Shown here: one piece after another, positions 19,429-30,152 of the stretch
How the letters are laid out: each line of letters starts with the position of its first letter
Numbering within the stretch: position 1 is the stretch's first letter
Source: Podospora comata
Lineage: Eukaryota > Ascomycota > Sordariomycetes > Sordariales > Podosporaceae
NCBI GenBank assembly: GCA_017354895.1
Contig: CP071497.1
Location: 3,100,001-3,164,000, forward strand
DNA length: 64,000 nucleotides
Direction: 5' to 3'
Notes under the pieces: generated by a model
Seen by the model: only the letters and a program-made list of their open reading frames with translations
Told to the model about the DNA's origin: nothing
The model's database searches: none
Position numbers and translations under genes: made by a program

Positions 19429-21436
19429 TCAAACCCTGTCCTTCTCACCAAACACACCAGTCCCCTGCTTCCCCTCGGCATCCGGACCATCCAGCTCACC
19501 CCCCGTGTTGAGCACAAACTCCTCCTTGTCAATGTGCTGAAAGGTAAAGTAGAAAAGCACCGTCATCACAGCCCCAACCATGGTCGGACCAGCAAACACC
19601 CAAATCAGGTTGGGGTCCTTGATCGCAGGCGCAGACGCCAACCCAACAGCTGCCGACACGCCAACCATCATCAGGTTGAGACTCGAAACGAGACCCTTCA
19701 TGTTCTTGGGCGACCGGCTGTACGCAATGCCATACGACGTGACATTGACAAAGATCTCCGAGGTGGCGTTCACGATGACAGGGATGGAATACCACAGGTA
19801 TGAGACCTGGGAGACTGTTACCGAGCCCTCAGGGAGAATGTCTGCGCATGTCGTAGCGTTGAACCCGCACGGCGATGTCTTGTAGGCGTAATACTGGAGT
19901 ATGGCGAAGCCCGATGATCCCACGGTGCAGAGAGCGAAACCAAACGTCATGCGGCTGATAGGCCCCCATGAAATTCCGCGCTTTTGCAGGAAGGGATAGA
20001 CGAGATGATTCATCACCGGCACCACTGCAGGCTTGTATTAGAAGGCGTGATGCTTGCTCATGGCAAGAAGGGCGACACTTACTGATTACAATACTAATGG
20101 AATTGAGATTGTCCAGCAGATCATTGGGAAGACCCTTCGTATCCAGACTGGCAGACAAGGCATTGGCTGCGGCGCCAATACCACTACCGTTGATGTAGTA
20201 TATGGGTGTAAAGGCAAAGATACCGCAGGCCTGGAATGTTCGACGGACGTCGTCCACGAAGTTGTCGTCATACCCATAATGCTTTGTGCTGCCAGCAGCA
20301 AGACGCACACTTGGCTTGCCCTGGTTCCAGAACCCGCTACGCCCGATGCTGGTGATACCACCATGGCGAAGGCAGTCGCCCAAGACCTTGAACACGTTGC
20401 CTAGATCCGAACCGCCGGCCTGTTGCTTGATGAGCCTGGGGTTGAGGTACCACAGGAGCGGGGGAAGCATCAGGTACAAGATTGTGGGAATCAAGTACGC
20501 AGCCCAGTAACCGACCAGCTTGGCGAGGTAGGTGGTGGGAACACCGAAGCAAGCACCAATGTTGATCAGGAGATAGAACCACAGCATGACGCTGTTAATA
20601 GAAGCCTCGGGGTCCACGATGACCCTCTCGCCGTTCTGCTCAATCACATGTGCGACCTTGTGTGGACTTTGATCCATGACCATTGGGGAGATGTTGGGTT
20701 TGAACTGGGCTAGAAGGGTGTCAGTGAGGGGGCAAACGTGTACTCGGTTGGTTACCTATCTGTACTCACCAGCTCCGATGGCCAACATGTACAAAGACAG
20801 GGCAAACGGGACCATAGCCTTGCCCGCCATGAGAACAGGTGGGAGTGAGGACAAAACCATCATGATATGGGCGACACCGCAGATGCCCACGCCCCAGCAA
20901 ACCATCTTGAACCGACCATACTTGGCATCGGCCATCCAACCGAATAGCACCGGCAGAGTGTAGGCCATCATCTTGAAGGCCTCGGTCATGGCGCTGGCAA
21001 CAACAGAACCCTGACCAAGCGCACCGGCGGTGTACAGCGAACCAGGGGCCGTAGCACCAGTGCCGTTGCCATCAGGGGGAAGAGGCGCGCGGATGAAGTT
21101 CTTGTAGACTTGATTGCAGCCGTAGTAAGAGGCGCGTTCGGCGAATTCGACAGCGCAGAGCAGGTAGCAGGTGTTGGGCATCTTCCCGGCAACGCGACGC
21201 AAGGTCCGCTTCTCCTCCTCGGTGGGCAGCACCAGGCCGTTGACCGTCTCTCTGACCTGTTCCGAAGAGGGCTCATATTTGGGGGTTGTTGTGATCCCGG
21301 TTGACTTCTCGTGTACGTCTCGGACCGGGGCCATACAGGTGGCAGCTGTCGTGGCGCTATCCGCTGTTGGGTTGGCTGTCAGTTTTATTTCCCTTGTGAA
21401 ATACAGGAATAGAAAAATAGTGAATAACATACCCAT
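19429..21436 (-). CDS. POT-family proton-coupled di/tripeptide transporter (PTR2-like)
   Basis: Four exons (21436-21433, 21375-20770, 20709-20083, 20024-19429) close to 610 residues. The first coding exon is only ATGG; splicing to CC gives MANPTADSA. The cytosolic N-terminus leads to MPNTCYLLCAVEFAERASYY, the POT entry (E-R-x-S-Y-Y-G). Next come GWMADAKYGRFKMV, and AQFKPNISPMVMDQ across the exon 2/3 junction, a typical fungal PTR loop. WFYLLINIGACFGV, about twelve hydrophobic segments in all, and a hydrophilic C-terminus (HIDKEEFVLNTGG) complete it. The family imports small peptides with protons across the plasma membrane. The E-R-A-S-Y-Y variant suggests a side branch of PTR2. All introns have GT-AG ends with good donors (GTATGT, GTGAGT, GTAAGT). 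Confidence 0.9.
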
Positions 21437-22292
21437 TCTGCTTGTCGGTATCGATTATCGCCTTTGTTTGCTTGCAGCGAATATGGAAGCGGAGGAGGAG
21501 TTCGGCCGAGAAGGTGCGAGTGGTGTTTGGGCGGAGGGATTGGGGCTTGTCAGGACAGGTTCCTGCCTCGAGTTAAGACGACTTGAGCAGATAGGAAGGC
21601 GCACGTTTTTCTGTGGTCCGGTGGGACACTTCTTCGTGTCTTGCTCCTGCTGTGTCGGCCTTGAAGAGGTGGGTAGGTACAGGTTGCACCTTCCACAAGT
21701 CAACAACAACAGACAACAGCGGGGTCATATCAACTCTCAGGAAAGTGCGATTCCTGTCTCCCTTAGCCTTATCTAAGGTTTGGCCATCGATTGCGACATA
21801 ACTGATTCATTCAGCCCGTCTAGGTAGATAAGCGTCAGATTTCATGTGGAGATTGAGGAAGTGGAACTTGGGGATTTCCGATACGCCTGTCCTCCGGTCA
21901 GAAGACATAGACAAGGATTCACAAACAGCGTGATTCTCAATATACGTGTCCATATACCTGCTACCAAACTATACTCCAACCTCCAGCAATAACCGCAACG
22001 ATACTGCTTCCTTCCCGCATTTACATTCCCCCAGTATCATCATAGAACTACAAGAAAACTCTCTTTGCCACCCCAGACTCCGTTCCCATGCAGAAGAAAT
22101 GGGTACCATCCTGCGGCACCGTGCCGCTAATACAATGCTAAATAAAAGTACAAAGCCACCAGAAAAATAACGCCTGAAATTGATGCATGTTCCCCCTTTT
22201 TCCCGTCCTGGTTTTGTTCCAAAGCGATGAAAGATAGCAGAAAATCTCCGTTTTCTTAGCGTAGAGAGGATAAAGGCCCTCAAAAGACCAAG
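21437..22292. other. intergenic: upstream of the peptide transporter, 3' flank of the coiled-coil gene
   Basis: No domain-bearing frame. A 201-residue plus-strand frame (21171-21776) is mostly antisense to the transporter. Confidence 0.45.
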
Positions 22293-25200
22293 TTAATCAA
22301 CCCCATACCCCTCTACCGGTCCGGACCCCGCCCTCTCCTTCCCTTTCCCCTTGTCCGTCGGAGGCTCTGGCTCTAGCTCCTCGGGCTGTTCGATACTCTC
22401 CATGGTAAAGCCCGACCCCAAGACCTCCATATCGATGTCGTCTTGCTCGACAAAATCACCAGCAGCCCAACTCTGAGGAGTGCTAGTGGGCGCAGACGTG
22501 CGATGGGGAGGATAGCTTGGTCCGGCGAACGCCGGAGCGGAGGATGGTCTGAACCTGCTGGCAGTGTATCTCCCTCTTGGAAACCCTCGATGGGATGGAG
22601 TAGAGGTCGGGGCAGGGTACACGGCGCTGGTGTAGGATTGGGTGCTGCTCGGGGTGCTTGGTGGCTCATAATGGATGGAGGAAGCACCACCGCGGCGAGC
22701 AATGCCCAATTCCACAGGTGGTAGCGAAGCTGGGGGGGGGTGAGAGCTTGACGAACGCAACGAAGGTGCCAATGGTCGGAGCGGAGAGGAGGCTGTTTCA
22801 CTGGCGGTGTAGCGCGAGCCGGTTTCTTCGTCGTCAATGTGCATGCTGGCCTCAGAATGAGGAGCCGAGACCATTATAGGTCCAGGAGACGGACCAGGAA
22901 CCTCTGGATGCGGAGGGCAACCACGATCTTCGAGGTACTTGAAGATGCTTTTCCCCTTGCCGGTCAAGTATCCGAGCCGGTCCTGTTTGCTGGCGTCGAC
23001 GTCCAAACGATCGTAACCAGGGAGGTCGTCGCCCTTCCAGCACTGGTACCCCTTCCGGGTTGGGCCAAATGTCATGACCAACGACTTTCGAGGAGGCATG
23101 ACATCTATCATTTCTACGTCGAGTTCCGGTTTCGGGGACCGCTCGTTAAAGTCGAGGTCGAAGCCAAAGTCGGCATGATCCTTGATCTCCGCTCCATGAG
23201 GGGAACCAAGAAGCCGCGCCGTAGCTTGGTCAATTATCATGTCCTTTGTCGCTGAGATCGCCTTCCACACCCTCACCTCCTTCTCCAGTGCCGCCGTTTT
23301 GATCTTTTCAGCCCTGACACGCATGATGAGAGCCCGGATCGCGTCATCAATCCTCTCGTGCTCTGCTTCTAGGTCTCTAATCATCTTGTAGAGGCCTTCT
23401 TTCTTCAGAGACTTGAGTTTGCAATCTGGAAACGGCTCAGCTCGGAGGGCCATGGGGAGGACTATGGCCACATCTGCAGTAGGTTCCCTGGAGCAGAGGA
23501 AGTTAGCAAAGAATAAATACAAACCAAAGAGACAAAGGAGAGGGTCAACAAACATGGAAGAAACTCCATTTCCATCTTTTCTGGGGATGTCACCAGCGGA
23601 CTGGATCTCTCTGGCCTTTTGCAGCATGTCTTTGACCACTGGGTCGATCGTGCTCCCCGCTTCCATCAAGCTGGACAACACGGCTGGGTCCATGCAGCCC
23701 TCCGCTGCCTTGGACAACTGGCTGTTCAGGTCTTCCACGGTGAGCTGAAACTTAGCCAACTGCCCTCTGCTGGATTCCAGTTGCTGGAGTGCCTCGTTCT
23801 GTTGCCGAGAGACAGTCTGTAACTGTATCTGCAACTCCTCAACCTTCTGCCGACATCTCTCCAACTCCCTGGATGCCTCCTCATGTTGAGCCTTGGCATC
23901 CCTAAGTTTAGGCGCCCATTCGCTCTCCATGTGCGCAAATTCCGGGTCGCCCCCTTCCTCAAGGGCCTTCTCCCGTCTTCTGAAAAAGTCGGCGTCGTCT
24001 TCAGCCTGAAGCAGCGCGACCTTGGTTGCTTCGAGACTATGCAACGCCTGGTCTTTTTCCGCGCCTAGCTTGTTCATATGCGCGCCCAATGTCTTGTTAC
24101 TCTCCGCCAGTTTCGCCCGCTCGTGGGTGAGGTCGTTGTATTGGTTGAAGAGCTGGTCGAGTTGCTCCTTGGCTGAGGCCAACTCCATATCTTTCTGCTG
24201 GATCCGACTCTCGAGATGTGCGATATGGGCTTGGATAGCGGCTTGGTTGCCGGGTCCATTGCCGGGATGTGGCTGGGCTTGGAGCTCGGCAATGGTAGCT
24301 TGCATTGTCTGTATGGTTTTTGACTGACCAGCCACTTCTGTGTCGAGCTGGATAATGGTTGCCTCATGCTGCTTGATCGTCTCCAGATTCTTGTCATCCT
24401 GCGCCTTGTGCCTCTGAAGCTCCTCCTGCGCTTGCACCCTCTGCGCCTCGCCCTCAATCGCCCAGTTTTGGCAGGCGGCGAGTTCAACTTCGAGATCCTT
24501 GACTTTCTCTTCGAGATGGGCGATTTGCTCACCCTTGGTGGCGAGTTGGTTCTTTAGCGATGTGACGTAAGCGCGAGACATGTCAGATGCCCTTTTTGAC
24601 GACTCAAGTTTGCCAGTTTGGCGTTGGTACATGTCTCTGTGCCCATTCGCATCTTTGACAGCATCGTCTCTCTCTGACTGAACGCGAGAAAGCTGCTCAT
24701 TGACGCTCTGGAGAGTGGCTTTCAGTGTCTCCATCTCGGGTGCTGCTTCAGACCTGAGGCGGGTCAACTCGTCTTCGAGACTCGCGATCACGGTCTCCAT
24801 CATTTCCTTTTCTTGATCAAAGGCTTGTCTCTGCTGTTCAAGTCTCGCTTCACACTCACCAGCCCTCTCTTGCTGCTGTCTCAACTCAGCCTCAGACTCA
24901 ACAAGTTGCCGCTGTTGACGAGCCAGTTCCTCCTCCAAACCTTCGACGCGTGCGTTGGCCTCATCCTCCTTCTCCCAGACAGACCTAAGATTACTTCCAA
25001 AATTCTCCTTTTCTTGCTGGTCTTTGTGGTAATTAGTCCGGAACCCCTCGCACTCCTTCTCAGCCTTGTCGAGCCGTTGCTTCAGAGCCTCAATCTCGTA
25101 CTCAGAGTCTTTAAGTCTGACCCTCAGTGACTCTGCCTCAAGGTCCGGAAGCTTTTCCTTGTCCTTGTTTGCGCCTCCAGAGCTGTCGCCCTCGCTGGTA

Positions 25201-26438
25201 GCGACGACCTGGTCTTTCAGATCCTGCATGATTGTGCCGTTGACAAAGAGGGTGGTGCGAGCATTGTCGAGGGACGCCTGGCCGTTAGCCACTTGCTTTT
25301 TGAAGTCTTCAATGGCAATGTTGAGCTCAGCCATGGAGGTCTTGTCTTCCTCCGATTGTGATCGGGCGACTTCCAGCTCATGTTGTTTGTAGGCGAGTTG
25401 GCTCTTGAGATCCGCGATGGTAGCTCGGGCTTCAGAAAGCTCTGTGCCCTGGGTAGAGCACCATTGGCGCTGCGCATCCAGCTCTTGGTTTTTCGAGGCA
25501 AGCTCCTGACTCTGTGCGGCGAGTTGCTGGTTCAAATTGTCGATGGTAACCTGATTCTCGGCTAGGGTCGTGTGGAGATTCTTGACAGTCGCTTGCTCAG
25601 CCTCCAGGTTGAGAGTAAGCTGGCCGATACTAATCTTGTGCTGGGCTACCGCAGCACTCTCCTCAACGAGAGCTGCCTTGTTGGTCTTGACTTCCTCCCT
25701 GAGTTCCTTGATCTCGTCGTGCTGGTGGACGACAGTGCTCCTCGCCTTGGCGAGATTGACTGTGAAGTCGGCGACCTCTCGCTTGAGCGTATCGGTACCA
25801 CCGCAGCTGGTGCATGGCTTAGCTGGTCCTTGCGAAGCTTGCTGCTGCCCGTTGGGATTTTGCTGGACCGGCCCGATACCAGTTGAAGAATTCTTCGCGG
25901 CCCTTTGCCGGTTCTCTTCAATGATCGCGCGGAGCGAGGCTATCTCTGCATCCTTCTCCGCCGTGATCATCCCGAATTTAGCCATCCTCATCCTCAACTT
26001 CTCATTTTCATCTTGCGTCTCATGTACCCGTGCAGCCAGCTGGGTAACTGTGTCGTTCTGGTGGAACGGGGCAGGAGGCGTCCGAAAACCACTGGCAGGA
26101 AGTGCAGTGCTGGCAGCAGCGAAGGGAGTTCGATCGGTCCGGGAAATAGACGAGGAAGCAATTCTCTTCGTGGCTGGACTATTGTTGGGGGTGTCGACGT
26201 AACTAACGTTTCTTTTCTGGGAAGCGGCCTTACTGTCCTCCTCCTCCTCGTCTTCGTCGTCGGAAATGAGCGAGACATAGGTTTTATTGTTGTTGGGTCG
26301 AGGGGGGCAAACGTCTTCCTCGTCATCGCGGCCGTTGTTGCTGCTGTTGGGGGGCTTGTTCTGCCACATCCATCCGCGGTTTCCATTTCCACTTTGTCGG
26401 CGGGCATTACTCCGCGGGTAGCGTGCGTTGCTTGCCAT
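22293..26438 (-). CDS. very large coiled-coil protein, function unknown
   Basis: The open frame of 1,381 codons contains a 66-nt stretch (23553-23488) with donor GTTTGT, branch GCTAAC and acceptor CTCCAG that is very likely an intron; it is in frame and stop-free, so the spliced product has 1,359 residues. The N-terminal about 130 residues are disordered (Asn/Ser-rich, with acidic ISDDEDEEEED). Residues about 130-950 are one long heptad-rich coiled coil with many L-x-x-Q/E/K repeats, broken by a CTSCGGTD Cys pair near 205. The C-terminal third has a short second coil (IRDLEAEHERIDDAIRALIM), then Ser/Pro/Thr-rich disorder. No motor or enzyme domain is visible. It could be a structural, spindle-pole, septal or vesicle-tether protein; I do not recognise it. 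Confidence 0.8.
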   Translation of the reverse strand: MASNARYPRSNARRQSGNGNRGWMWQNKPPNSSNNGRDDEEDVCPPRPNNNKTYVSLISDDEDEEEEDSKAASQKRNVSYVDTPNNSPATKRIASSSISRTDRTPFAAASTALPASGFRTPPAPFHQNDTVTQLAARVHETQDENEKLRMRMAKFGMITAEKDAEIASLRAIIEENRQRAAKNSSTGIGPVQQNPNGQQQASQGPAKPCTSCGGTDTLKREVADFTVNLAKARSTVVHQHDEIKELREEVKTNKAALVEESAAVAQHKISIGQLTLNLEAEQATVKNLHTTLAENQVTIDNLNQQLAAQSQELASKNQELDAQRQWCSTQGTELSEARATIADLKSQLAYKQHELEVARSQSEEDKTSMAELNIAIEDFKKQVANGQASLDNARTTLFVNGTIMQDLKDQVVATSEGDSSGGANKDKEKLPDLEAESLRVRLKDSEYEIEALKQRLDKAEKECEGFRTNYHKDQQEKENFGSNLRSVWEKEDEANARVEGLEEELARQQRQLVESEAELRQQQERAGECEARLEQQRQAFDQEKEMMETVIASLEDELTRLRSEAAPEMETLKATLQSVNEQLSRVQSERDDAVKDANGHRDMYQRQTGKLESSKRASDMSRAYVTSLKNQLATKGEQIAHLEEKVKDLEVELAACQNWAIEGEAQRVQAQEELQRHKAQDDKNLETIKQHEATIIQLDTEVAGQSKTIQTMQATIAELQAQPHPGNGPGNQAAIQAHIAHLESRIQQKDMELASAKEQLDQLFNQYNDLTHERAKLAESNKTLGAHMNKLGAEKDQALHSLEATKVALLQAEDDADFFRRREKALEEGGDPEFAHMESEWAPKLRDAKAQHEEASRELERCRQKVEELQIQLQTVSRQQNEALQQLESSRGQLAKFQLTVEDLNSQLSKAAEGCMDPAVLSSLMEAGSTIDPVVKDMLQKAREIQSAGDIPRKDGNGVSSMFVDPLLCLFGLYLFFANFLCSREPTADVAIVLPMALRAEPFPDCKLKSLKKEGLYKMIRDLEAEHERIDDAIRALIMRVRAEKIKTAALEKEVRVWKAISATKDMIIDQATARLLGSPHGAEIKDHADFGFDLDFNERSPKPELDVEMIDVMPPRKSLVMTFGPTRKGYQCWKGDDLPGYDRLDVDASKQDRLGYLTGKGKSIFKYLEDRGCPPHPEVPGPSPGPIMVSAPHSEASMHIDDEETGSRYTASETASSPLRPLAPSLRSSSSHPPPASLPPVELGIARRGGASSIHYEPPSTPSSTQSYTSAVYPAPTSTPSHRGFPRGRYTASRFRPSSAPAFAGPSYPPHRTSAPTSTPQSWAAGDFVEQDDIDMEVLGSGFTMESIEQPEELEPEPPTDKGKGKERAGSGPVEGYGVD

Positions 26439-28305
26439 CTGTGAGGTTGCGATCGGCTGGTGAAGCGGTTAGGGATAATCGATTGTAAAAATGTGTGAAA
26501 AGAAAATATCAGGGGGTTCAGATTTGTAGCTGGGGGGGCAAGGGATCCGGAGGAGAGAGGCAGGGAAGGATTTGTGGAAGAGGTGGTGGCTGGGAGGAAA
26601 AGAGCGTGGTAGAAGTGTACACCGACAAAAACGACTAATGACAGGCAATCGCAGGCAGGAGCAGGTAAAAGGAAAGTTTGCAGCGTCAAGTGACTTGTAG
26701 AAAGTAAAATTAGACGATGAGGCAGGTGCTCAGGTAGTTCCAGGCTTCCAGAAACTGTCAGGATGTAGGGTACAGGAGGAAGGCCGAGGTGATGAATGTC
26801 AATACTCGGTGATTCCACAGGAAGGAGAAGGCAACTTACAATTTGACAACAGCTGGAACCACTTGGCTCTCTTGTTTGGGCAGGAGCTAGTGGTGAAGTT
26901 GATGCTTGTAGATGGGCGGGTTTTGGGAAGCACAATTTTCAAACTTCTTGCCTGTTGATTCGTAGTCGGCCGAACCTGTTGATTTTGGGCGAGTGTGATG
27001 TAGGTAAAGAGATAACAAAGTTGGCAACACTTGGTTGGTTTGTGGGAACCCAAGTTGAAGTTGCAAATGGTAAGAATAACGTCGAGAGCAACTGGCCTGA
27101 CAACTGGGTGTTGAATAGATTGGCGAGAAGTTTCTAGCCTCGACAAAAGCTCAGCTGTGCCCCAGTTTAATTGGCGATAAGATGACTGGTAGAATACCGC
27201 TTTTCATCTCTTTGCAGAAACCGACTGCTGATGACCTGTTGACAGAAAGCCTTTGGGTATGTTCGAAAGGCAATTTCTGCTCTCAAAAACACTGGATATC
27301 AATATAAAAAGACCGAAGCGAGGTGAAACACGAACCTTGTCCCTTGAAGTTGTAGTGATAGGACATCTTTAGTGCTAATCACATCAGATGGAAGTCATCA
27401 AGAAAAGATGCTTCCTCTTGATGACCCTGGCCAACTACGTATTCAGCCCTACTTGTACCAAGGAATAGAAATAGCAGAAAGGGATTCTTGAGAAGGACGT
27501 TATAGACCCGTGGGTTTTAACTCCTCATTTTTGATCTGATCTTGACTTAAGGCTGGAAAAATCTCAAAGCACAGCCGTGATAGAAAGTGCCCCTACAGTG
27601 CGCTGAGGCTGTTAAACAGATCAAACGAAAGGTGAATGTGCTAGTTATGCCAACAGATTGTGCCTAGAGTTTTATCAGCGACCAGTTCAACAATCACAAG
27701 AGCTCTTATTATGCTACCAGATAAGGTATCTGATGTTAAAGCGTGCCTTGTAAATTTAAGTCTTTCCTTATCTTCACAAAGTATTGCCAGGTAGTAGTAG
27801 CCTTGGATCTTCAGAAATATCACCACATTTTCGCTCACAGTTCGATGACTCGATTCTTCACAAATACCAAGTCTCTCATGTGGTGGGTAGGTAACTCGAA
27901 GGATATTCCCTAAATCAGCTGAGACAAATAGTGTTGAAATTCAAAGTGATCTCAGCAAATCATGCCGTCCCACTTATTCGGCCCCCTGTCTGCATCGCCA
28001 GTCATCACCTCGACGGCCAGTGATGGTGGGCTTTCCACCAATGCACTGCAACGCTAGACGTGCTGACATGCATAGTCTTCGGCTGTTGGTTTGTGATTGT
28101 CGTTCGTTTCGCTTGTTTGGGTCTAGTCATTGTGGTGTTATGGCCGAGAAAGAGAACCACCTCAGCTGCGGGATTCAAAAAGGTCATGATGCCCAAGTTT
28201 ACTTTCCCTGTCATTTATCTTTCCTGAATTTCTTTCATCATCTTTTATCTCTTGTGTAACCCAAAGAGCATCCCTCTTTGTCGTTGTGAGCAACATTCGC
28301 CCAAA
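26439..28305. other. long divergent intergenic region (about 1.9 kb)
   Basis: Upstream of both the coiled-coil gene (minus) and the acyl-CoA dehydrogenase-like gene (plus). I see no supported gene. Small open frames at 26799-27146 and 27641-27838 have no domain character. Such a long spacer may hold regulatory sites. Confidence 0.4.
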
Positions 28306-29715
28306 ATGCCCATTGACTTCCACCTGTCCGCTTCCCAGGAGGGAACTTATCAAGCTGCCCGGTCTTTGGCCCGCAATTTGCTGATGCCAGCCCGGCAAAC
28401 CTATCTTCAACACCCACCCAACTCCCCTCTACGCTTCCAATCAACACAACCCACTTATGCCGCCGCGGTTTCTGCGGGGATTCTCAAGGGCCAAATCTCC
28501 CCTGCTCATGGAGGCACTGGCGGCACCCTCATTGAATCCGCCATCCTAGTAGAAGAATGCTACTCCGTCGAACCCTCCGCCGCCCTCACCATCTTCGCCA
28601 CTGGTCTCGGCCTCACACCCATCAACCTCGCTGCTGGACCTCAGCACGCAGAATTCCTTGCCCCTTTCCTCAGTGGTGAAGGTAGCCCCCTTGCGTCTCT
28701 GGTCTTTTCCGAACCAGGTGGCGTAGCCAATGCCCTTGAAAAGGGCGCGCCAGGGTTCCAAACAACCGCCCGACTGGAAGGAGATGAGTGGGTCATCAAC
28801 GGAGAAAAGATGTGGGCTACTAACTGCGCAGGCTGGGATTTCAAGGGGTGTGATCTTGCTTGTGTCGTTTGCAGAGATGCTACTACTCCGTTGGAAGAAG
28901 GACAAGATCCAGAAAACAAGGTGATGATCATTTTGGTTACGAGGGCTGATTTGGATAGGAATGGAGAGGGAAGCTTTGAAGTGTTGAGACATGTGGCTAC
29001 ACCGGGACATACGAGTGTATCGGGCCCTCACGTAAGGTATACTAATGTCAGAGTTCCGACGAAAAATGTACTTTGCCCCGCCGGACAGGGAGCAAAGGTA
29101 GCGTTTGGAGCCTTTGATGGGAGCGCTGTTTTGGTGGGGGCAATGGGGGTTGGCTTGATGAGGGCTGCTTTTGATGCTGCGCTAAAATTTGCCAAGGAGG
29201 ACAACAGAGGAGGGGCAGTGCCACTGCTGGAGAGGCAGGCTTTTGCGGATCTGTTGAGCGGGGTAAAGATACAGACTGAAGCTGCGAGAGCACTGACATG
29301 GAAAGCTGCTCACGCTATGGAGAATGGACCGGGTGACTATGATGCCAGGAGGGAGCTGGCTCTGGCGGCCAAGGTGTTTTGCAGTGAGGCGGCTGTTAAG
29401 GCTTGTACGGATGTGATCAATGCAGTCGGGATGTAAGTGTTCCTTCACTGGTCACAGCGATGAAGTGAAGGACAGCTGCTAAATTTGGGGTTCAGCTCGG
29501 CATACGACCTCGAAAGGCCATTCTCGGACCTCCTAAACACAGCTGTGGTGTTGCCGATCTTTGATGGTGGAAATGTTGGAATCCGTAGGCGCCATTTGTG
29601 AGTCAGCTAGCTTTATCTCCGTGAGTTCAGGGTCAACTAACAGAACCATAGACAGCAGTTAATGCTGAAACCAACATACGATGCCTGGACATCCACATAT
29701 GGTAGTTTGCCTTGA
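28306..29715 (+). CDS. acyl-CoA dehydrogenase-like flavoenzyme
   Basis: Three exons (28306-29432, 29496-29597, 29652-29715) close to 430 residues. The ATG at 28306 (CCAAAATGCC) starts MPIDFHLSASQEG. The N-terminal helical part contains ISPAHGGTGGTLIESAILVE. The middle beta domain reads LVFSEPGGVANALEKGAPGF, TTARLEGDEWVINGEKMWAT and CVVCRDATTP, as in ACADs. The C-terminal helices include AGQGAKVAFGAFDGSAVLVG, LLERQAFADLLSGVKIQTEA and, after splicing, ISAYDLERPFSDLLNTAVVL. The family binds FAD and oxidises acyl-CoA or related substrates. No peroxisomal tripeptide is seen at the end (GSLP). This subgroup is often called acyl-CoA dehydrogenase-like in fungi, without known substrate. Confidence 0.85.
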
Positions 29716-30152
29716 CCCGGCTGCAGGATTGAAAGTAGGTGGCCAGTCGCATAAGGTGATTTCTGATGAAAAAAAGGCAGTCCAAAGGTCATATTGTTGC
29801 CTGAACTGAAGACGCCCAACTCTCGGCTAATCTGTTTGTCTGACACTTTAGGCAGAGGAGAAATCCGGCTGTTGTGTGGTAGCTGGTAGGAGTCAATAAT
29901 GAATATATATCCCGAGCTATCGCCCTTCAACCTTTGCTGCGCATTGCTGTCACAGGATACATCAAGGATTTCACTACCTCGTGAAGCCATCAACACGACA
30001 GTCCGAAAAATGCCTGACTTGGGATACATGCAGCTAGATGAAATTATTGAAAGGTGAGGCCTTCCGTAGTAGCGTCGGGCTGTCATGCAACAGTAAACAC
30101 CAGCCAAGGAAAGTCTGGTCAGCCTTAGACCGAGGAGGAGTAGATGATCCAT
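29637..30152 (-). CDS. doubtful 171-codon open frame, possibly chance
   Basis: Uninterrupted minus-strand frame from an ATG at 30152, overlapping the last exon of the flavoenzyme gene. It starts MDHLLLLGLRLTRLSLAGVY and has no domain I recognise. There is no codon or splice evidence for expression. It may well be random. Confidence 0.15.
   Translation of the reverse strand: MDHLLLLGLRLTRLSLAGVYCCMTARRYYGRPHLSIISSSCMYPKSGIFRTVVLMASRGSEILDVSCDSNAQQRLKGDSSGYIFIIDSYQLPHNSRISPLPKVSDKQISRELGVFSSGNNMTFGLPFFHQKSPYATGHLLSILQPGQGKLPYVDVQASYVGFSINCCLWFC

Noticed and set aside
25994-26935. 313-codon minus-strand frame at the 5' end of the coiled-coil gene
   Set aside because: Runs in another phase over the low-complexity start of that gene and its leader; Ser/Thr/Pro-rich without structure.
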